DNA of 64,000 bases from assembly GCF_000150955.2 (NCBI RefSeq), contig NC_011679.1, positions 186,001 through 250,000 of the forward strand. The letters run 5' to 3'. This DNA comes from Phaeodactylum tricornutum CCAP 1055/1 (taxonomy: Eukaryota; Bacillariophyta; Bacillariophyceae; Surirellales; Neidiaceae). Shown one piece after another: positions 33,247 to 43,709 of the stretch. Within the stretch, counting starts at the first letter, position 1; each line of letters starts with the position of its first letter. The translations under genes were made by a program, and so were the position numbers. The notes beneath the pieces were generated by a model that saw nothing but the letters and a program-made list of their open reading frames with translations, had not been told where the DNA came from and did not search any database.

Positions 33247-33801
33247 CTATACAGAAGTCGGGTTTTGCTTCTCTACCATATCCGGATCCGGCTTTTCTTC
33301 AATTAGGTGCGGGGCAAGATCGAGATATGGAAGAAAGTACCGCGTCGTTGTGTGACTCTGGCCTGACGTCTCGTTGACAATTGTTAAGTTTTGTCTCAGG
33401 ACACTCTTGTCTGATTCTTGAAGCAGCGTTTTGGTATCCGTAACGAAGGCATTTCCATTCACTGTGAGAAGCGATGACACCAGCTCCAAATGACATAAAT
33501 CATCTGATGTTGCCATGGAACGTTTTGGTCGCTCTCCTGGAGGAAGTAGCTCCACTTTCTCCTGTCCGAGAACCAATTCAACAACCAAATCATTGTTCAC
33601 GCGACTCCTCTTTATAATTTTGACCTTGTGGCGGTCGAGCTCGATTGTGTGAAAGGTATCTTGCTCCTTTTCTCCCTTTTCGTGCGCCTGAATGGCTAGA
33701 GGATCAACGTTCAGGGTTCGTAGATATTCGTTCATGCTCCATGGTTCGCGTGTCTTGTCGAGGATCCATGTACCGTTTAAACTGTCTCGTATCATAGACA
33801 T
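33247..33801 (-). CDS. Lipocalin/FABP-like (calycin) protein
   Basis: Single exon, 184 residues. It opens SLNGTWILDKTREPWSMNEYL; an N-terminal NGTW followed by a predicted run of short beta strands (FHTIELDRHKVKIIKRSR, LCHLELVSSLLTVNG, HTTTRYFLPYL) suggests a small beta-barrel such as cytosolic fatty-acid-binding or lipocalin-like proteins. No signal peptide, so likely cytosolic or nuclear. No metal or catalytic motif is evident. The ligand is unknown and the fold call rests on pattern only. Confidence 0.65.
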   Translation of the reverse strand: MSMIRDSLNGTWILDKTREPWSMNEYLRTLNVDPLAIQAHEKGEKEQDTFHTIELDRHKVKIIKRSRVNNDLVVELVLGQEKVELLPPGERPKRSMATSDDLCHLELVSSLLTVNGNAFVTDTKTLLQESDKSVLRQNLTIVNETSGQSHTTTRYFLPYLDLAPHLIEEKPDPDMVEKQNPTSV

Positions 33802-34613
33802 TGCTTCGTTTGCGTTTTTTTAGAACACATGTCGAAAAATAAAAATACGCGTTTCGATGAATGTGGTTCTGCTTTTGTGTCGAGTGGTGTTGGTCATGGT
33901 CCAGCAAGCTCTATGTTGTCGAAATGCTGCCACTTTTTCACCAAAATTATTTGTGTCGTCCGACGGCACGATACTCTAACTTTGTTTTTGCAATGGGGTA
34001 GGGCAGCTAGGGTTTCAAGTCGAAAAGAAAACAGCCAAAGGAAAAACCGATCGAATGCAATCGCAGTCGGACAAGCATACACGCATCGACTGTTCCAACC
34101 AGGTTTACCGCGTTACTAAACTGAGGCCCTTCAGATTCACAGCAAATCTCTTGCATCCGCAATACGTCGCAATAGCATCGAGCAACTGTTGAAGAGGCAC
34201 TGCATCGTAATAGGAAACCAGGTACGGGAAAAATCCTATTTGATTTGGGAATTCATTGTAACGTTTGGATGGAGACAACATTGGGGTGAAAGAAATGGGG
34301 GCTCGAGTGATTCCAAACTGGCAATACGAATGTATTTCGGACCCTTTGATCTACCTTTATGCTTCTACAGCACTTTTGGCATCTGAGTGGGCTTTGTCAC
34401 TGCTTCATATTACAGAATTTTTCCTTCCATTACGCATTTCGATAGGGCGCGGCTTACGATTTGATCAATATTCATGGCACCTGAAAATGACTTTTTAAAG
34501 TGCTAGGTAGCCATCGAAGCAGTGCCCAACTTCCGGTGGATATCAGTTATGGAACGTTGCCTCATGGCTCACGCTTTGTTCTTGTTTTGTCGAATAGATT
34601 GAAAGTAGAAGTC
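33802..34613 (+). other. Divergent intergenic region before ribosomal protein uS14
   Basis: Plus-strand frames here (for example 33829-34119) have no family features. A noncoding 5' exon for uS14 ending near an intron acceptor such as cgaatag (about 34597) is possible, as ribosomal-protein genes often have one, but this cannot be shown. Confidence 0.4.
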
Positions 34614-34802
34614 ATGGCGGAATCTCGCAAACCCAACAAGCTGTACGCTACACACCCGAAGAATTACGGAAAGGGCTCGCGTCAATGCCGCGTTACCGGT
34701 CGTATGGGTGGTATGGGACTGATCCGAAAGTATGGAATTAATATGAAGCGACAGGTGTTCCGTGAGCGTGCTTTGGACATGGGCTGGGAAAAGTACAACT
34801 AA
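34614..34802 (+). CDS. RPS29: 40S ribosomal protein uS14 (S29), lacking most zinc-ligand cysteines
   Basis: Single coding exon, 62 residues from MAESRKPNKLYATHP. The family core is obvious: HPKNYGKGSRQCRV, GLIRKYGINMKRQVFRE, LDMGWEKYN. Most eukaryotic uS14 proteins hold zinc with two CxxC pairs; here only C25 remains. Its partner is T28, and the second pair is replaced in NMKRQVF (K45 and V48). A short MGGM segment sits in the zinc loop. It is therefore a zinc-free form of the protein, comparable to the C-minus uS14 of many bacteria. The frame upstream of this ATG stays open, but it is not family-like. Confidence 0.93.
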   Translation: MAESRKPNKLYATHPKNYGKGSRQCRVTGRMGGMGLIRKYGINMKRQVFRERALDMGWEKYN

Positions 34803-35934
34803 ATTTGTAATTTTCGACTAGCAAGTAAACTCTTTTGATTTCACATAAGAAGATCTTGTCTTTGCCTACTACTTACGGTTATCACTTCCAATGGCAGCAC
34901 AAGATTCGGTAGTATTTCTAGAGATAAGAGTCGCCGTTGAAAAAGGAACGAGACGCAGCCTGTACTGCACTAAAAGTAGTCTTATGCGTTAAAAATTTAC
35001 ACTACGTTAAACATTTCTTGGCACAGCGAATCTATCCTCAAAAGCGAGCTTGAATGGGATTAATAACTACTTCACTTGGCATAGAGTAGCAACACCAAGA
35101 CCCGCACGCCATAGCTGAGGCTGCGGTCGACAAACTGGAAGAGAAGCCAACCCGACTCCTGCCGTAGAGCGAACAAAGTCCTGATCCTTCTCTACTCCCG
35201 TTGATAGTTTCTGCAGGGTTTCGATCCGCGAGATTGTATAGGTGTTCGGCCTGAGCGTTGGTACTGGTACGACAGATTGTTATCGGATGGGCGTCGTCGT
35301 TGATTAAAAAACGACATTTATAAAAAAGTCGCCCAGTCTAGCTGCATACATTGCGTTTTCTTATATATATTTCGGCGGCTCTCCTTCAGCAGTTGCTGTT
35401 CGTTTACATTACAGCCTGCAGCACTTCGTCCCCTGCTCTTGCTGGTACGGCTGCCGATACAGTACTACGTAGCGTAGGAAATCAAACGTTTCGACGTAGC
35501 AAGAAGGCGGATATACCGCAAAATCTGCCTACACCGCAGGTGAAGGTTACACTTTATGAAACGATCTGTTCCCACTTGACCTCACAAGAGGGCAAACAGC
35601 ACATACACGCTAGGCCACGATAGGTTCGGTCTAGTCCTTCTTTTCAGCTAGCCAGCAGGATCTTTCCGATATTCAAGACGGCGATCTCGGTTTTTGTCTA
35701 TCTTTACAGTTGGCCATACGGCGAGGGTGTACGTCTGCTTCCGTTTCTCTCTTTTCCGAAATTGCTGGTGTCTTTATCTTGCTTCCGGATACGGAATTGA
35801 TCAAGATTAAAGTGAGCGCTAGACGGAAATAGCTACTTACTGCACCTGCAAGCTAGTACTGTTTCTCCACTCCATTCTTTCCTCCGACAGTTCGTATTTC
35901 TACCCGGCCGCCCATTCAGAAAACGGATATTAAG
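34803..35934 (+). other. 1.1-kb gap before the G alpha gene
   Basis: No ATG-initiated ORF of note. A 90-codon frame at 35351-35623 begins with TTG and has a hydrophobic start, but there is no ATG and no homology. The 3' part is probably a long G alpha leader. Confidence 0.4.
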
Positions 35935-37295
35935 ATGGGTTGCGGCGCATCAACGCCTGAAACTGATGGTGCATCTACGCCAAGTCGGAGCCCGTACGAA
36001 ATGCCAGCTCCCAAAAAGCCGGAGGACCCTCAGGAAGCAGCCAAGAACCAAGCGATTGATAAAGAGTTAGAGCGTGCCAAACAACAAGAAGACCTAAAGG
36101 TCAAGCTGTTATTATTGGGTGCCGGAGAATCCGGAAAGTCTACAATTTTTAAACAAATGCGAATTTTGCATGGGGCTCCGCGAACCGAGGATGATTTACG
36201 CATGTACGGAGTTGTGGTTCGTTCGAATATTGTCACCGCTATGCGGAAGCTGTGTGAACACCTGCGGGGGTTAGGAATGATAGATCAGTTAGCGGCAGAG
36301 GACCCGCTCGCGGATGAAGACGGGACCGGAATGAGACCCATCGACGCGTTCAATCTCGTTGTTGCACATTTGGTAGACAACACTGCGTCACCGGATAGTT
36401 TGGATCCGCCATACGCCAACGGTACTGATTGGGTTGGACAGAGCCCAAGAGCAGGATTGGGACCGAACAACGATGCAAAGAAATTTTTGCAGCTGTGGAG
36501 ACCGATCAAAGTTCTTTGGCAGGTGAGTCGTGTGTAGTGTCGTGAGGTCGCGTTGTGTAGACCTGCTCTCTTTTTATATAACAACACACACCTAATTGTT
36601 TCGCTTAGTCTAAAACCATGAAAGAAGTATGGTCTAGGAGAGCAGCAATGAACGTAATTGACGGACACAAAGAATATCTACAAGACCTGCCACGAATTGC
36701 GTCCCCGGACTTTCAACCGACTCAGCAAGACATTCTCCTTGCTCGAGTGAAAACGAACCAAGTTGTAATGGAACGGTACCGGATCGATGGCATTGAGTTT
36801 GAGATGTACGACGTTGGGGGGCAGCGCTCCGAACGGCGCAAATGGATCAGTTGCTTTGAAAACGTGGACGCCGTTATTTTTGTGGCCGCGCTATCAGAAT
36901 ATGATCAAGCTCTTGCGGAATCCAAACGTACAAATCGCATGAGCGAAGCATTAGAACTATTCCGTTCCGTATGCAACAACAGGGCGTTTGCAAACACATC
37001 GATTATGCTCTTTTTAAACAAGAAAGACGTATTTGCGGAAAAAATCCACTACAGTGACATAGTCTCTCAAACGCCATTCTCTGACTATCCCTACCCACCG
37101 AGAGAGTTTAATAGCGGTGTCCTATACTTCATCGAAAAGTTCAAAGAATGCCTCATTGACGATGACTTCAATGACTCGTTTATCCATGTTACTTGCGCAA
37201 CTGATACAAATAACATGGAATTCGTCTTGGACTCGACACGGACAATTATCATGACCGACAACCTTCGAAGGTCAGGCTTTCTGGGCCCAGGCTAA
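35935..37295 (+). CDS. Heterotrimeric G-protein alpha subunit
   Basis: Exons 35935-36522 and 36609-37295 (intron 36523-36608) give 424 residues, longer than the usual 350-400 because of a disordered N-terminus and an insertion in the helical domain. MGCGAS allows myristoylation at Gly2 and palmitoylation at Cys3. Nucleotide motifs are complete: GAGESGKST (62-70), RVKT with R242 in switch I, DVGGQRSERRKW from D264, NKKD (333-336) and TCAT (391-394). The C-terminus is DNLRRSGFLGPG; it lacks the pertussis-toxin cysteine and its last residues differ from animal classes, so receptor coupling cannot be inferred. It acts at the plasma membrane with G beta-gamma. Confidence 0.95.
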
Positions 37296-37892
37296 GAGAG
37301 ATTTGCTGGTAGCTGGTAGCACACGACTTGAGCAGTAATAACAAATTTTTATCTTTTTCGCTATTGGTTGGATATTGCACAGCTCTAATAGTAAGTGATG
37401 CTACCAGAGAGTTTTAAGGTTGAAATATTGACGCAAAACCCTTTCTTGAGGTTTTTTAGCTCTACGTTTAAAGTCCTCCTAAATTCTCTGTCGGCCTTCG
37501 TGAGTTGCACAATTGCCCTCGAATCGGAACAAGCATTCAGAAGAGAAGCGAGAGTAACAGTCAACATTGTTTGAATGATAAGGAGGGGGGCGGCCTTGCC
37601 GAATTTGACTCGACGGACCAACTTTTTCACAGCTTGTTCGTTTGTCTGCTTCCTTAAAAATGGCTACATCGCGGCTGTGCGAACATCCGTTTTCGCGAGG
37701 AGGACGATATATTTAGCTTATTCATTTCAGAAGGTAAGATTTTGTTAGCCTATGGAAGCTACGTGCCTAATAGCTAAACAAAGCCCCGGATTCCGATGAG
37801 CTGACTCTGAGATACTTGGTTGAATTTTGCTGCTCTCCGGTCTACGGAACTTCCATCTTTCATATCAAATATAGTTGTCCTTGTCGTTGACC
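37296..37892 (+). other. Intergenic region with a start-less coding-like frame
   Basis: On the minus strand an 80-codon open frame (about 37630-37385) encodes KKLVRRVKFGKAAPLLIIQ and later LTKADREFRRTL with gene-like codons, but it has no ATG and no identified upstream exon. It may be a relic or an unresolved exon. Otherwise nothing. Confidence 0.35.
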
Positions 37893-39181
37893 ATGGTGAC
37901 TCCCAGCCCTAAAGCCTCTGCTGGCGATATTGCTACCTTCAACGTACTCCATGGATTCCCGGAAGCGCTTGTTCGTGGTATGCGTTCCAGCTTTCTATCA
38001 GATGCTGATTATCACCATCTTACGCAGTGCGAAACGTTAGACGATGTGCGTTTGAACCTAACAGAGTCTGATTATTCGGATGCACTTGCGGATTCTGCGA
38101 CGATGACCCCCGCTTCTCTTCAGAAGGCAGCTATTGAAAAGGTACAGAATTAGATTGAAAATTGTAAAACTAATGAGAAGCAATGGAATAGGCATGACGG
38201 AAGACACCTCTCTTTGTTGTCTGTTCTTTAACCCTATGCTTCCTGTTTCTACTTCAGCTCGTTACAGAGTTTCAGTACCTGCGCTCCCAGTCTGTCGAGC
38301 CGCTATCGACATTTTTGGACTTTATTACGTTCGAATATATGATTGAAAATGTTATGCTTTTGTTAAAGGGTGCCTTGAGCGGCCGTGATATTAACGAGCT
38401 AATTGAACAGTGCCACCCGCTCGGTATGTTCAAGGAAAGTACTATGCGTAGTATTCCAACCTTTGAAAACAGTTCGAGAGGTTACGCTGATTTGTACCAG
38501 ACGGTGCTTGTTGATACCCCCGTTGGTCCCTACTTTGCCATGTTTTTGCAGGAAAGTTCGGAACACCGTGATGGAGACTCTCGAAACGTTCTGGAAGAAG
38601 TTGAGATCGAGATTATAAAGTCTTCGCTAATCAAGTATTGGTTAGAAGACTTTTATCAGTTTGCCATGAAAATCGGAGGAGATACATCGCAAATTATGGG
38701 CGAGCTGTTGAAAGTTCGTGCTGATACCAATGCCATTAACATAACGTTGAACTCCTTTGGGACTCCTCTAAACGAGCCTTCGATGCGCTCTTCGGACCGC
38801 AAAAGGTTGTATCCTTCTGTTGGTCATCTGTACCCCGCTGGCACTACCATGCTGATTGATGTTCAGGATGAGGATGAACTTGGTCGTGTTCTTGAATTGT
38901 TTCCGCAGTACTCTGCTATATGGAGCATTCACGCGTCTGGCAACGGCGATAAGAGCATTGATGATGCCTTTTACGAGCGCGATGTCCAGCAGCTAGAGCT
39001 CGCCTTTGAAAGTCAGTTTCACTACGCCGTCTTCTACGCGTACGTGAAGCTGAAGGAGCAAGAAATCCGAAACATGGTGTGGGTCTCTGAATGCATTCTT
39101 CAGCAGCAGAAGGATGAGATTAATAAGTTCGTCCCAGTATTTTCTTATCATTCTCCCTGGCGCGATGGCAAGAAGCGATAA
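37893..39181 (+). CDS. V-type ATPase V0 subunit d
   Basis: Exons 37893-38141 and 38258-39181 (intron 38142-38257) give 390 residues, slightly above the family's usual 350. The start is the ATG of MVTPSPKAS; a frame opening further upstream has only non-AUG codons. Family marks: NVLHGFPEALVRGMRSSFL, LTQCETLDDVRLNL, TFLDFITFEYMIENVMLLL, IEQCHPLGMF, and C-terminal FYAYVKLKEQEIRNMVWVSECI. Subunit d caps the c-ring and links it to the central stalk of the proton pump in acidic compartments; in diatoms these include the secretory system and silica vesicles. Confidence 0.95.
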
Positions 39182-39454
39182 TTCTGTTGCTTTCAGCTGA
39201 TACATTTTTATTGATAGTGAATGATAACGAATTGCAGGTATAAGACTCAAACCTTTTTACGACGGTTATCAAGTAAAAATAGAAGTTGCATCTGCTTGGT
39301 TTACGCAGTCTGGTGATAGTGTTGCAGATATATACAGAGCGAAGTTTGACAGAGCCAGACGTTGGAATCGAAAATCTCAGACAACCAAATCTTGATATGC
39401 GTGACCGCCCCAAAAAATGAAATCCTGCTGTTCCATATTTCCCAGTACTTCCAG

Positions 39455-41032
39455 CTAGGAGGCGTCAGCTCTCTTTTCTATAAGCTTTTCCATTTTGCCA
39501 GTACAGACAAATTCGAATATTCGATCCGCTGAGGTTTTACCAATGTTTGCGACCTTCGTCTTTCCCTTGCCTAGTCCTTTCGCGTTTTCTTCTGTTACTT
39601 CGTATGACAACTCTTTCAGAGCGCTGACAACCTTGGCATAAGAGGCACCAGCATTGCGATTTCCCTCTTTGAAGTACAGCTCGGACAGTTCTTGAAAAGC
39701 AGCGACAAGAGGTAAATTCTTTGGTTCCTTGACCATGATCTCCATTGCGGCCTCCTTCTTCGCAGCCTTGGCTACCTTGCTCTCCTTGAAGCCAAACTCC
39801 TGCACAATGATCGGGACAAGCTCTGCAGCAGACTTTTCTCGATTTCGCGCTATCACCTCGCCTACCTTCATCTTGGCACTGCCAATATCGTCAGGCAAAT
39901 CCACACTTTTACCTTCATGCTTCTGTACAACATCAGTCAATTCAGCGACTGCCTTCCGCAAGCCATCCTTAGATGTGAGCTTCCATTCCAACTTTTCTGC
40001 TTCTTTTACGAGTTTCCCAATGTCGACATCAAGTTCTGGATCAGGAGCGGGTATGTCGAGGGACGCTTCGGATTCTAACTTATCCATTGCTTCTTGTTCT
40101 TCTTCGGAAGGTTCTTCAGTATACCTAAATCGCGTGAGCGACGCGCTGCGTGAGCACACCCTTCAAATACATTGAGACGAGAGAAGAGAGAACATACCAT
40201 GGCTGCCAACGCGGTGCTTCGGGCACTTCGACTTGGTAGGCACAATCGATACGCATGCTTGTATCCTCGTCGAAGGAACCAGAGCATATAACTTTTGTGC
40301 AGTCAGAATTCATTTTTAAGCGACCACCACACAAAACACACCGAGCGAGCCGGCCATATATATTGCCGTCAATTGCTTTAAAAAGGACAATGTCCTTTGT
40401 TCCCGTCATGACTTGTCGATTCCATCGCAAGAAATCTTTCAATTCATCGACCTTCAATGATTTGTACTTTGCATAAAGCTCAACCGCCTTGCCACTACTA
40501 GACTTTGTCCTTTTGGGCAGCGGCTCGTTTCCTGAATCTGTGTCCTTTTGCTGCTGTTCATACTCCTGCTTGATAGAGTCCAAGGGCGATCCTGAATGAT
40601 TGTCATCGCCTTTCTTCTGTAGGTCGACCTTCTTGTCAATCTCCGTGGCTAACTCTTCGGCCTTCGCAGGAAGGATTTCTCCTCCTGTCGTATCTTCGAG
40701 ATGAGCTTCAATAAATTGCTGCGTAGTCATCGCATTGGCTCCCATGTTAAGCTTGCGCGGCATGGTGAAGCAGGCGGGATGTGTCCAGTTCACATACTCG
40801 AACTGACCGTTGTCAATGTGTACTCCAATCCGCATTTGACCTTTCTCTATTTTCACTTTGCATTTTTTGCAGGTCGATCTGCCACTTTTGGCATACTATA
40901 TAGCAGAAAAGCGAGATGGAGTGATAAGAGGAAGAGAGCGAAATTCCGCCGGCATGTTCAAAAAGCCATCCCGTGAATGGGGAGGACGAGCGATTGCGAA
41001 CTTACTTCCACCGTATATTTGCTTTCGCTCAT
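39455..41032 (-). CDS. PARP-type zinc finger + PADR1 + HhH-like domain protein, no PARP catalytic domain
   Basis: Exons 41032-41006, 40895-40198 and 40124-39455 join in phase to 464 residues. The first 27-nt exon encodes MSESKYTVE and runs into YAKSGRSTCKKC, then IGVHIDNGQFEYVNWTHPACF: a zf-PARP finger with C..C..H..C ligands (residues 6-60). A PADR1 zinc-binding domain follows (VDELKDFLRWNRQ, RCVLCGGRLKMNSD, ICSGSF, DCAY; about 155-240). The C-terminal 80 residues (LVAAFQELSELYFKEG, YAKVVSALKELSY, VANIGKTSADRIFEF) look like the helix-hairpin-helix N-terminal domain of DNA polymerase beta/lambda. The protein could recognise DNA breaks or nicks in the nucleus. No WGR or ADP-ribosyltransferase domain is present, and the next upstream gene is unrelated. 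Confidence 0.8.
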
Positions 41033-41592
41033 CTTCAAAGCCCTCTTGACTATAAAGCGGGAGAATTCAGACGGACTTGTTGCGAGGCTGCAGGGGTTTC
41101 AAAAATATACGCCGAGTCTGCGATACGAGAGCAGAACTGCACTTTACGTAAGGAATTATTACACTCGACCCTGTCTCCATGGTCGGGAGTCCACTCTCTT
41201 TCTCTCCACAGTCTAGCTCGAGCCAGCGGTGCGAGGCTCCGGGACTCATGTCTTCGAGATTCGCGCTTCTCATTTTTTGCATTTACACAGGAGTGTCGCT
41301 CCCTTTTGTCGATACGACACTGTCCTGACTCATCGGCGTTGACTGACCTCCCACTAGCAATTCTACCAGTAGCGATTTTGCTTCGTTGCTTTCCGTCCCC
41401 CATGACGTCCCTTTTCCAGAAAGATGATGTTGTGTGACTGTGAGTAATCGATGTCAAATCGAAAAAACCACGATGTTCGCCCACATCAGCAACAAGGCGG
41501 GAGATCTCAGTCGACTGTTTGCCCCGCGGGAATTTTTATTCATTCAGTTTTCTTGTGGATAGCTAGCTAGTACATAATTCAAGATCGGTTTG
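41033..41592 (+). other. Divergent promoter region
   Basis: Between the PARP-finger gene (ATG at 41032) and the lumenal-protein gene (ATG at 41593). TGACTGTGA at 41435-41443 lies 150 bp before the latter. Open frames here on both strands show no homology. Confidence 0.4.
41435..41443 (+). promoter_or_regulatory. TGACTGTGA motif upstream of the lumenal-protein gene
   Basis: Followed directly by GTAATCGATG. Its 150-bp distance from the ATG at 41593 is in the range seen for other promoter copies. Confidence 0.35.
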
Positions 41593-42390
41593 ATGAGGAG
41601 GTGCTGCTTTCTACTCGCCACTTGGCTCTCCGCTTTCCACCACGACGTCGCCATTGCATTTTCCCAAGCGACGGCCCCTTTAGTCTCGAAGAATGGCAAC
41701 GCGCACGCTGCCGAAGACTCTAAGTTTAAAGAAAACCGAAGGCCGTTCTTACTACACACGGCCGCAATGATTTCGGGTCTTTGGCTTTCGAACGAACCCG
41801 CACTAGCGAAGGACGACGTCTTTCGAGGCAACCCCCTCACTAATTCAGTACTCGAGAAAATACGCATTTGGGAGCAAGCTGAGGCGGACGACTTGAAATA
41901 TGGCGGAGAACTTGAACGAGGAGACGCCGGGAACAAAGGCAAAGTGGAAGCGTACCCTCGTCTGCTCGTTCCTATTCTGCAAATGGCAAACGAACTCGAC
42001 GAGGTTGAACGGATATGCCTCGGTTCTCGTGATTCCTGGGCGCAAGCACAAAATATCCTCAAGCAGAAAAAGTACCAAAAGATTGAATTCAAGAAGCAGT
42101 TCAACGCGTACAGCGATAACATTTATTACTCGGATCCAGATCGGGCTAACCTGTACCTTGGTGGAGGAGCGACGCCGAAAACGGAACAGAGTTTAGCATA
42201 CTTGCTGCGCAACGATATTTTGACCAATGTGGAAGCTTTGCAGTCCGAAATCGAATATCTATTGAAGGAACCGAGCGAGTCGTCGGAAGATTTGGTCTTG
42301 TACGCTACTACGGCGAATCGGGCGATGAAGCGATACATGGGGATAGTACCTCCTGGGGAGCTGGTAAAAGCAAGAGAACTTATAAAGTAG
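41593..42390 (+). CDS. Thylakoid-lumen-targeted plastid protein, PsbQ-like helical
   Basis: Single exon, 265 residues from the ATG of MRRCCFLLATW. Targeting is three-part: a signal peptide ending VAIA-FSQATAP (ASAFAP-like), a Ser/Asn/Lys-rich transit part, and then RRPFLLHTAAMISGLWL...EPALA-KDD (residues 49-73), a twin-Arg plus hydrophobic plus AxA lumen signal suggesting the Tat route. The mature part is about 190 residues, mostly helical, with YPRLLVPILQMANELDEV and NDILTNVEALQSEIEYLL, which recalls PsbQ-like four-helix proteins of photosystem II. I cannot name the exact family. Lumenal location is well supported, function is not. Confidence 0.7.
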   Translation: MRRCCFLLATWLSAFHHDVAIAFSQATAPLVSKNGNAHAAEDSKFKENRRPFLLHTAAMISGLWLSNEPALAKDDVFRGNPLTNSVLEKIRIWEQAEADDLKYGGELERGDAGNKGKVEAYPRLLVPILQMANELDEVERICLGSRDSWAQAQNILKQKKYQKIEFKKQFNAYSDNIYYSDPDRANLYLGGGATPKTEQSLAYLLRNDILTNVEALQSEIEYLLKEPSESSEDLVLYATTANRAMKRYMGIVPPGELVKARELIK

Positions 42391-42675
42391 TTGTATAGAG
42401 GTCGGACACGCGTGGGTTATACACAGGCTTTACTCGTCTTTCGTTGAGACCCATGAATTCTGGATTTCACAAATCTTTGGCTGGGTATTGCGCGTATCAA
42501 AAATATGAACTTATACCTTTCTTGACTATTCCACGTTTAGTGGCTGCCTCTAAAGACAGACCATGGAAGTAAAATCTGTTTATAGCGTATAGATTTGGTA
42601 AAGTCGCTTTTTTGGAAAAGGGAATCAGGAAGACGGCGGAGATCGAATAGGTGTTACCGTGGCTTAATATACCCG

Positions 42676-43250
42676 TTACGAAACAATCCGGATCATTGTG
42701 CTGCGGATCAAGTCCAAAATCTCATCGATGGCAGCTTCGGGAAATCGAGACAAAGACGGAATCAACGCCACAGCTTCTTCAACCAGGGTATCGGTTGCCA
42801 CTAGATTCATGAGTGCAGCGACTTCAGCACCGTGCAGCTCGAGCTCGTCGCCATCGTCTGTCTCTTTGCGAAACGTAGATAAGGCGCTATTGTTCGAGAA
42901 GATGGAAATGGGCTGACAGTGAGCGAGTTTGTTCAGGAAACAGCGTCCTACAGTTCGAGGCGATCTACGTACTCTTGCAGGTTGTCAAGTTCATCAACGA
43001 GCTCTTGGTGTTCCTTTTCTGGATTGGTCATTGTGTTGAATCGATTCACGTATTTCTGTGTTTTTCGGTAAACTTCGTTGAGCTCTTCATCACGATTGAC
43101 GGCGGAGTTGGCACTCACTTGCAGAATAACAGCAACCTGAGCGTTGGAGAGGATATGAATGTCTTCGAACTCGGGCCCAAACTGCAACTCCGCAACGTTT
43201 TCGACCGGCGCCGCAGCATTAGAATCCCCTATAGCAGAGATTTCGACCAT
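42676..43250 (-). CDS. RPB4: RNA polymerase II subunit Rpb4
   Basis: Exons 43250-42969 and 42912-42676 give 172 residues; the 56-nt intron (42913-42968, donor gtagat, acceptor ctgtcag) is needed because the second half of the protein is only in exon 2. Exon 1 has ELQFGPEFEDIHILSNAQVAVIL and NEVYRKTQKYVNRFNT; exon 2 has HGAEVAALMNL, EEAVALIPSLSRF and IDEILDLIRS, the Rpb4 C-terminal HRDC-like signature. Rpb4 pairs with Rpb7 to form the stalk of Pol II. A Ser/Asp-rich linker between the halves is longer than in yeast or human C-terminal parts. An alternative donor a few bases downstream would shift the frame. Confidence 0.88.
42914..42922 (+). promoter_or_regulatory. TGACAGTGA motif inside the Rpb4 intron
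   Basis: On the gene's strand it reads TCACTGTCA and ends one base before the 3' splice site. This is the second case of the motif touching an acceptor (compare 23081-23089), but in the opposite orientation. Confidence 0.25.
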
Positions 43251-43709
43251 TTAAAGATGGGCAGGCTCAAAGTCAACAAAGGGAAGGGGAACAACTCCTG
43301 GGTATTGGCAACTGTGAGGACATGCCCACTGCTGTGATCGACCGAGTACAAAGTAAATTCCACTCGGGAATCACATAAAGGGTGTGCTTGCATTAAGAAT
43401 TTGGCTGGCGTACTTTACGATACAATAGGGCTGTTGTATTTTACAAAATGGCTGGTGTACACTACGACCAAACAAAATTTATTCTCCTGATGTCACTGTG
43501 ACAACCAATGCGACATCTACTTTGAAGTCCCTTCGCGAGAGATCGAGAATTCGATGGCAGGAGAAAACTCACCTTGTCCGGAATGTGGACAAGATTTCAC
43601 AAAAGCGGGTAACTGTAAACGGAAACATTGTGAACTTGACGGACGTTGTCAGTGAGACCTCTCAGAAAACGTGTGTGTGGGATTTTCTACCGTCGAAGTA
43701 TCGTTCACC
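43251..43709 (+). other. Divergent intergenic region between Rpb4 and the GLTP-domain gene
   Basis: No gene. It includes two similar stretches (tggctggcgtac near 43405 and tggctggtgtac near 43449) and the palindrome at 43491-43503. Confidence 0.4.
43491..43503 (+). promoter_or_regulatory. Palindrome TGTCACTGTGACA
   Basis: Perfect 6-bp arms (TGTCAC/GTGACA) around a single T, about 207 bp before the GLTP-domain ATG. It contains GTGA and TCAC half-elements of the recurrent motif in mirror arrangement. Confidence 0.35.

Noticed and set aside
33829-34119. 96-codon ATG frame on the plus strand
   Set aside because: Basic, compositionally random and lying in the upstream region of the lipocalin-like gene; no homology seen.
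35351-35623. 90-codon frame with a hydrophobic start
   Set aside because: It begins with TTG, has no ATG, and no family features; likely upstream leader of the G alpha gene.
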